From Clostridia bacterium (lineage in GTDB: Bacteria; Bacillota; Clostridia; Christensenellales; Aristaeellaceae), in contig JAFSZW010000395.1 in assembly GCA_017458865.1 (NCBI GenBank), positions 1 through 6,490 of the forward strand: 6,490 bases of DNA. Direction: 5' to 3'. Positions 5,425 to 6,490 of this stretch are shown piece after piece (positions within the stretch are counted from its first letter, which is position 1; each line of letters starts with the position of its first letter). Made by a program: the position numbers and the translations under genes. The notes under the pieces are model-generated. The model made no database searches. It was not told the origin of the DNA and saw only the letters and a list, made by a program, of their open reading frames with translations.

Positions 5425-6490
5425 TCAGTATTCAGTTCGGATAAACTTGCGGAACGCATCCAGGGAACGGACAACCTTGTCGGTGTCGGTGCAGTATGCG
5501 ATGCGGAAATATCCGGGCAACGCAAAGGTGTCGCAGGGGACAAGCACCAGGTTGTACTTGAGCGCCTTGCGGGAGAATGCGTTGGAATCCGGTTCCGGAC
5601 ACTTGGGCATCATGTAGAAAGTGCCGCCCGGACGGACGATTTCAAGGCCCAGATCGGTCAGCGCGTCGTACAGGAGGTTCATATTGGTTTCGTAGACACT
5701 GAGATCCGAGGTGAGGTCACAGGTATCCGCAACAACCAGCTGCATGAGTGAGGATGGGCAGTTGTGTCCGATGCCGCGCGAAATCTGTCCGCACATCTGG
5801 ACCAGCATATCTGAGCAGCCGCAGGCTGGGTTCACGGCCAGGTAGCCGATGCGCTCACCGGGGATGGACAGGGACTTGGAGTAGGAATAGCAGGAAAGCG
5901 TCCTGGGATAGAACGAGGAAACATACGGCGCGGATTTGCCGTCAAAGACGATCTCGCGATAGGGCTCGTCTGAGATGAGCCAGATCTCGTGGCCGCATTC
6001 CTTTTCCTTAGCAATCAGGAAGTCAGCGAGGTGGCGGAGCGTCTCCTCAGAATACATGGCGCCGGAGGGATTGTTCGGCGTATTGATGAGCAGCGCCATG
6101 ACGTCCGGCGTAAACGCCTCATCCAGTGCGTCAAAGTTGATCTGGAAGCTCGTTGTATCTGCCGGTACGGTTCTGAAATTGCAGCCGGTCGGCATGATGT
6201 ATGGGCCGTATTCCGGGAAATAGGGTGCAAAGGTCAGAATGGTATCGCCGGGCTTTGTGACAAGGCGGAAGGCATGTGCCAGCGCACCTGCAGCACCGCT
6301 GGTGGGGAAGATATCGGTGCCCTTGTAGTTCATGCCGAAACGGCGGTTGAGCGAGGCAGCCAGCTTTTCCTTGACGGCGGGAATGCCGAGGCTGGGGCTG
6401 TATCCATGGACCAGCAGCGGGTTTTCATTTCGGAGCAGTTCAATCATCTTCTCATTGACCGCGGCAGGAGCAGGGACGGAAGGATTGCCC
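5425..6490 (-). CDS. Class I/II PLP-dependent aminotransferase (AspC-like), 5' end outside window
   Basis: The frame is open to the right edge. The ATG at 6445-6447 is internal, because the codons upstream of it read GNPSVPAPAAVNEK, the conserved start of the fold in this family. The real start therefore lies outside the window, perhaps 30-45 codons further on. The visible part has 354 residues. Numbering from the internal Met, motifs are PTSGAAGALAHAF (48-60), the substrate and PLP contacts NTPNNPSGAMY (122-132), SDEPYREIVFDG (159-170), and the Schiff-base lysine K191 in SYSKSLSIPGERIGY (codon 5875-5877). The C-terminal carboxylate-binding arginine lies in GYFRIAYC. It transfers amino groups between an amino acid and a 2-oxo acid in the cytoplasm. 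Aspartate is the family default, but the exact substrate cannot be read from sequence. It ends at the terminator 5387-5414. Confidence 0.92.
   Translation of the reverse strand, partial: GNPSVPAPAAVNEKMIELLRNENPLLVHGYSPSLGIPAVKEKLAASLNRRFGMNYKGTDIFPTSGAAGALAHAFRLVTKPGDTILTFAPYFPEYGPYIMPTGCNFRTVPADTTSFQINFDALDEAFTPDVMALLINTPNNPSGAMYSEETLRHLADFLIAKEKECGHEIWLISDEPYREIVFDGKSAPYVSSFYPRTLSCYSYSKSLSIPGERIGYLAVNPACGCSDMLVQMCGQISRGIGHNCPSSLMQLVVADTCDLTSDLSVYETNMNLLYDALTDLGLEIVRPGGTFYMMPKCPEPDSNAFSRKALKYNLVLVPCDTFALPGYFRIAYCTDTDKVVRSLDAFRKFIRTEY

Noticed and set aside
6445..6447. ATG as start of the aminotransferase
   Set aside because: The codons upstream to the window edge encode the conserved GNPSVPAPAAVNE segment, so this Met is internal.

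Overview
The window looks like ordinary chromosomal DNA from a Bacillota (Firmicutes) bacterium of roughly balanced base composition. The reasons are strong GGAGG-type ribosome binding sites, sigma-A-type promoters, compact hairpin-plus-T-tract terminators, a clostridial-length threonine synthase and a Firmicutes-type AspC-like aminotransferase. An Erysipelotrichia- or Clostridia-like gut anaerobe is my guess; no 16S or other marker is present to prove it. I see no mobile element, CRISPR array, tRNA or rRNA.

Layout. (1) At 1-275, the C-terminal end of a plus-strand gene with a Walker-B-like strand, perhaps a P-loop ATPase, closed by a strong terminator at 321-351. A second structured, T-tract-ended element follows at 411-456. 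(2) An extended -10 promoter (481-510) and a leader of about 128 nt precede 645-1943. That gene encodes an exported protein joining an FMN-binding domain, with a TGAT flavinylation motif, to a rhodanese-like domain with a CxxxxR loop. A long 3' region ends in a terminator at 2089-2133. (3) A consensus-like promoter (2218-2247) and a leader folding into one long hairpin (2267-2340) precede thrC (2382-3875). (4) A near-perfect bidirectional terminator (3876-3902) is shared with the convergent minus-strand gene 3930-5021. That gene encodes a beta-CASP-like metallo-beta-lactamase-fold protein whose HxHxDH metal motif reads HSHENQ. It has its own likely promoter (5230-5259) and a structured leader of about 200 nt. 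(5) At the right edge, a minus-strand class I/II aminotransferase (5425 to the window end, 5' end outside) finishes at a terminator (5387-5414).

How the genes relate. Each gene appears to be its own transcription unit with its own terminator and, where visible, its own promoter, so there is no clear operon. ThrC and the aminotransferase are both PLP enzymes of amino-acid metabolism but are transcribed separately. The two most unusual proteins are the exported flavin/rhodanese fusion and the metallo-beta-lactamase-fold protein with altered metal ligands. Three structured leaders or intergenic RNAs have no family that I recognise. I found no evidence of a multi-gene novel system.
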